Shown here: piece after piece, positions 61,779 through 64,000 of the stretch
How the letters are laid out: each line of letters opens with the position of its first letter
Numbering within the stretch: the stretch's first letter is position 1
Assembly: GCF_000591055.1 (NCBI RefSeq)
Contig: NC_020388.1
Location: forward strand, 682,001-746,000
DNA: 64,000 bases
Source of the DNA: Natronomonas moolapensis 8.8.11
GTDB taxonomy: Archaea > Halobacteriota > Halobacteria > Halobacteriales > Haloarculaceae
Direction: 5' to 3'
The notes under the pieces: model-generated
Seen by the model: the letters and a program-made list of their open reading frames with translations, nothing else
The model's database searches: none
Told to the model about the DNA's origin: nothing
Position numbers and translations under genes: made by a program

Positions 61779-62960
61779 ATGGACGGCCGCACGCGCGAGT
61801 ACCTCAAGGGGCGGTTCGGCGATCACTACCGCCGAAGCGACGTCTCGGCACCGCCGGCGGGGAACGAGCGCGAGTGGGGGTATATCACCTGGAGTTCGGG
61901 CGGGACGACGATGGTCCGGCATCGCTCGTTGCTCGACATCGCCGGCGGCGGCGACCTTGGCGGGTTCTTGGCCAGCGAGCGCCCCCGACACGTCTATTTT
62001 TCGGCGGGGCAATACGACGATCCCGGCGCGGGAACGATGGGGGCAAAGGGGTGGCGGGGCTCGGATCTCGTCTTCGACCTCGACGCCGATCACCTCCCCG
62101 GCGTCGACCCGGAGACGACGAGTTACGCCGAAATGCTCGGAGAATGCAAGGGCGCGCTGCGTCGGCTGCTCGAGCTTCTCGAGTCGGACTTCGGCTTCGA
62201 GGACCTCGAGGTCGTCTTCTCCGGCGGTCGGGGGTACCACGTCCACGTCCGACGGTCGGACGTGCTGACGCTTGGGCGGCGCGCGCGCCGGGAGATCGTC
62301 GAGTACGTACTCGGCGAGGGGATCGAGTTCGACGACGTCGTCGCGACGCGGGCGGTCACCGGCAGTTCGGGGCGACAGTCGCCGGCACAGAAGCGAACGC
62401 TCCCCGACGGCGGGTGGGCGGGCCGGACGAGCGATCGACTCGCCGGCTTCCTCGGGGACCTGCTCGCGATGGAGGAGGCCGACGCGATCGCCCGGCTACG
62501 GACGTTCGACGGGATCGGCGAGGGAAAGGCGACCGCGGCGCTCAACGCGGCGCGGGACAACCGCGCGGAACTGGAGGCCGGCAACGTCGACGTCCACCCG
62601 GCGGTGTACGGCCTGGCGAGGCGCCTCTTCGAGGACGTCGTCGACGCACAGTCGGCCCCGATCGACGAGCCAGTGACGACCGATATCAACCGTCTCATCC
62701 GGCTGCCGGGGAGCCTCCATGGCGGGACCGGCCTCGCAGTCCGGCGGGTCGAACGCCCGGAGCTCGAGGGGTTCGACCCACTCGTCGACGCCGTTCCCGA
62801 GACGTTCCTCGGCAACGAGATATCGGTGTACGTCCGCGAGCCGACGACAGTAGAGCTTCGGGGCGAAAGCTTTAGGCTCCAGGAGGGTGTGCGTTCCGTC
62901 CCGGAGCACGTGGGCGTCTTCGCGATGGCCCGCGGGCACGCGAGCAAGGCAGGAGAATGA
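61779..62960 (+). CDS. priS: DNA primase small (catalytic) subunit PriS (393 aa)
   Basis: Catalytic acidic motif DLVFDLDADHLPGVDP and the SGGRGYHVHVRRSDVLTL motif are those of archaeal/eukaryotic PriS, with VYFSAGQYDDPG and DINRLIRLPGSLHGGTGLAV. It makes RNA/DNA primers with PriL at the replication fork. The start of the next gene overlaps its stop by 4 nt, the usual archaeal priS-gins arrangement. Confidence 0.95.
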   Translation: MDGRTREYLKGRFGDHYRRSDVSAPPAGNEREWGYITWSSGGTTMVRHRSLLDIAGGGDLGGFLASERPRHVYFSAGQYDDPGAGTMGAKGWRGSDLVFDLDADHLPGVDPETTSYAEMLGECKGALRRLLELLESDFGFEDLEVVFSGGRGYHVHVRRSDVLTLGRRARREIVEYVLGEGIEFDDVVATRAVTGSSGRQSPAQKRTLPDGGWAGRTSDRLAGFLGDLLAMEEADAIARLRTFDGIGEGKATAALNAARDNRAELEAGNVDVHPAVYGLARRLFEDVVDAQSAPIDEPVTTDINRLIRLPGSLHGGTGLAVRRVERPELEGFDPLVDAVPETFLGNEISVYVREPTTVELRGESFRLQEGVRSVPEHVGVFAMARGHASKAGE

Positions 62961-63955
62961 ACCTCGACGAACTACAGTCCGTACAGGCACGCGAACGCCA
63001 ATCGAGTGACCTCCAGCACCTGCGATCGTCGTTTTATAAGGAGGTCGGCGAGTTCATCCGCGAACGGAACGAGGAGCGCGCCCGCGCCGTCGAGGACGCT
63101 GACGACCCGTTCTCCGAACCCGAGGTCAGACGGCTCACCGACGACATCGAGACCGCCGAGGGGACCGTCGAAGCGATCTACGAGCGCCGCGTCGGGAAGG
63201 TCGTAAAGAAAGCTTCCATCGCCGCCGCGGGGATGCCCGTCGAGGACGACGGGTTGACCAGCGAGGAGTCGGCGCTGTTCGAGTCGCTCGTCGACCGCAT
63301 CGAGGACAACCGCGAGCGAGTGCTGTCGGTGCTCGACGGCGACACCCCGTCGGTGTCGTGTTCGGTAGAGGAAACGACACCCGACGACTCCGACAGCGTC
63401 GCGTCCGAGGAGAGCATCGCCGGCCGCTCCGGCCCCGGAGCCGCCTCCCGCGATCCGGGGGCTGCCCCCCACGACGCGGAGGGCGTCAGCGCCGCCGATC
63501 TGATGGGAACCGCCCCGCCGACCGACACGGAGACGGCCGCCACGCCCGAGGGCTCTGCGGGAGAGTCCCCATCGACAGCCTCCGAGGCCGGGGGCGACTC
63601 CCCCGCCGTCGAGGCGGTTCCATCCGGATCGCCACTGTCGGAGGCGGTTCCGGAACCGATCGGTGGGTCCGAGGGCAGCCCCGAATCGGGCGACGCCGCA
63701 CGGGCCGGGACCGCGGCGGCTGATGGGTCCCCGTCCGCCGAGTCGGTGGCGAGTGGCTCGGCCGACCCGCCGGGGTCGGACACCGCCGGAGACGTCCCCG
63801 GAATGCCCCGCACGACGGTTCGGATCACCGCTGACGTCGGCGAGATCGTCGGCGCTGACGACCGCGACTACGACCTCGGTACCGAGGACGTCGTCACGCT
63901 CCCGGAACCGAACGCCGACGTCCTCGTCGAGAAGGACGCAGCGGAACGGCTGTAG
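62957..63955 (+). CDS. GINS-complex subunit (Gins51-like) with a long acidic linker (332 aa)
   Basis: The N-terminal 120 residues are helical and GINS-like (MNLDELQSVQARERQSSDLQ, LRSSFYKEVGEFIRERNEER, DDIETAEGTVEAIYERRVGK, VKKASIAAAGM). About 150 residues of Ser/Gly/Pro/Glu-rich disordered linker follow, then a small C-terminal B domain (TTVRITADVGEIVGADDRDY, DLGTEDVVTLPEPNADVLVE). GINS links MCM and the primase in the replisome. The ATG overlaps the priS stop. Confidence 0.85.
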   Translation: MNLDELQSVQARERQSSDLQHLRSSFYKEVGEFIRERNEERARAVEDADDPFSEPEVRRLTDDIETAEGTVEAIYERRVGKVVKKASIAAAGMPVEDDGLTSEESALFESLVDRIEDNRERVLSVLDGDTPSVSCSVEETTPDDSDSVASEESIAGRSGPGAASRDPGAAPHDAEGVSAADLMGTAPPTDTETAATPEGSAGESPSTASEAGGDSPAVEAVPSGSPLSEAVPEPIGGSEGSPESGDAARAGTAAADGSPSAESVASGSADPPGSDTAGDVPGMPRTTVRITADVGEIVGADDRDYDLGTEDVVTLPEPNADVLVEKDAAERL

Positions 63956-64000
63956 CCGGTCGCTCGGCGCTGTCGCTCTCGGCCGCGAGCAGTGTATACC

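Overview
The window is chromosomal DNA of a halophilic archaeon (class Halobacteria). Proteins are strongly acidic, coding DNA is GC-rich, and several genes have a TATA-like box about 25-30 nt before the start codon, as in leaderless archaeal transcripts. Archaeal and haloarchaeal families include PAC2, archease, PriS-GINS, GHMP-type shikimate kinase, a complete halophilic gas-vesicle cluster, and IS families typical of haloarchaea. The genus cannot be fixed from the sequence.

Layout. 1-7.0 kb is a scarred accessory segment. It holds the end of a YchF-like GTPase, tiny membrane ORFs, a membrane-anchored Mrr-like nuclease, a decayed TnpB, a polysaccharide flippase, a helicase remnant, and two copies of a 108-bp MITE-like element. 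7.0-15.8 kb is ordinary core: RNA m5C methyltransferase, PAC2 protein, NYN protein, M20 amidohydrolase, S10-like protein, Nudix, IscA-type carrier, tRNA-Val and an ABC exporter. It is interrupted by a 23-bp tandem array, a transposase-less TnpB-type element and a tRNA 3'-end duplication.

15.83-37.75 kb is a lower-GC island that replaces the end of the ABC permease gene on one side and the start of a creatininase gene on the other. It carries a long gene-poor purine-rich stretch, IS6 and DDE insertion sequences, an aldehyde dehydrogenase, and a four-gene defence-type operon. In transcription order that operon is a DUF499 ATPase with embedded zinc fingers, a small unknown protein, a DUF1156 DNA methyltransferase and a PLD-SNF2 helicase. 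An IS66 element splits the methyltransferase; removing it with one copy of its 8-bp target duplication restores the reading frame exactly. An integrase with unknown partner genes follows.

37.75-44.6 kb returns to core-like genes (dolichol-kinase-like protein, AtoE-type transporter, Lrp regulator) with a full TnpB element at 42.3-43.8 kb. 45.1-55.0 kb is a complete 14-gene gas-vesicle cluster: gvpACNO leftward and gvpDEFGHIJKLM rightward. An IS630 element sits exactly between gvpD and gvpE and supplies the A of the gvpE start codon. An AbrB-VapC toxin-antitoxin pair follows, bracketed by a near-copy of the 3' end of the chorismate mutase gene.

56.3-64 kb is core: chorismate mutase and shikimate kinase, tRNA-Glu, archease, a Na/Ca-type exchanger, AzlCD, a GNAT protein, and the replication pair PriS and GINS.

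The best candidate for an under-described system is the DUF499/DUF1156/PLD-helicase operon. It resembles helicase-methylase-ATPase (Hma-type) defence loci, and here it has apparently lost its methylase recently. All family names were assigned by eye without searches.
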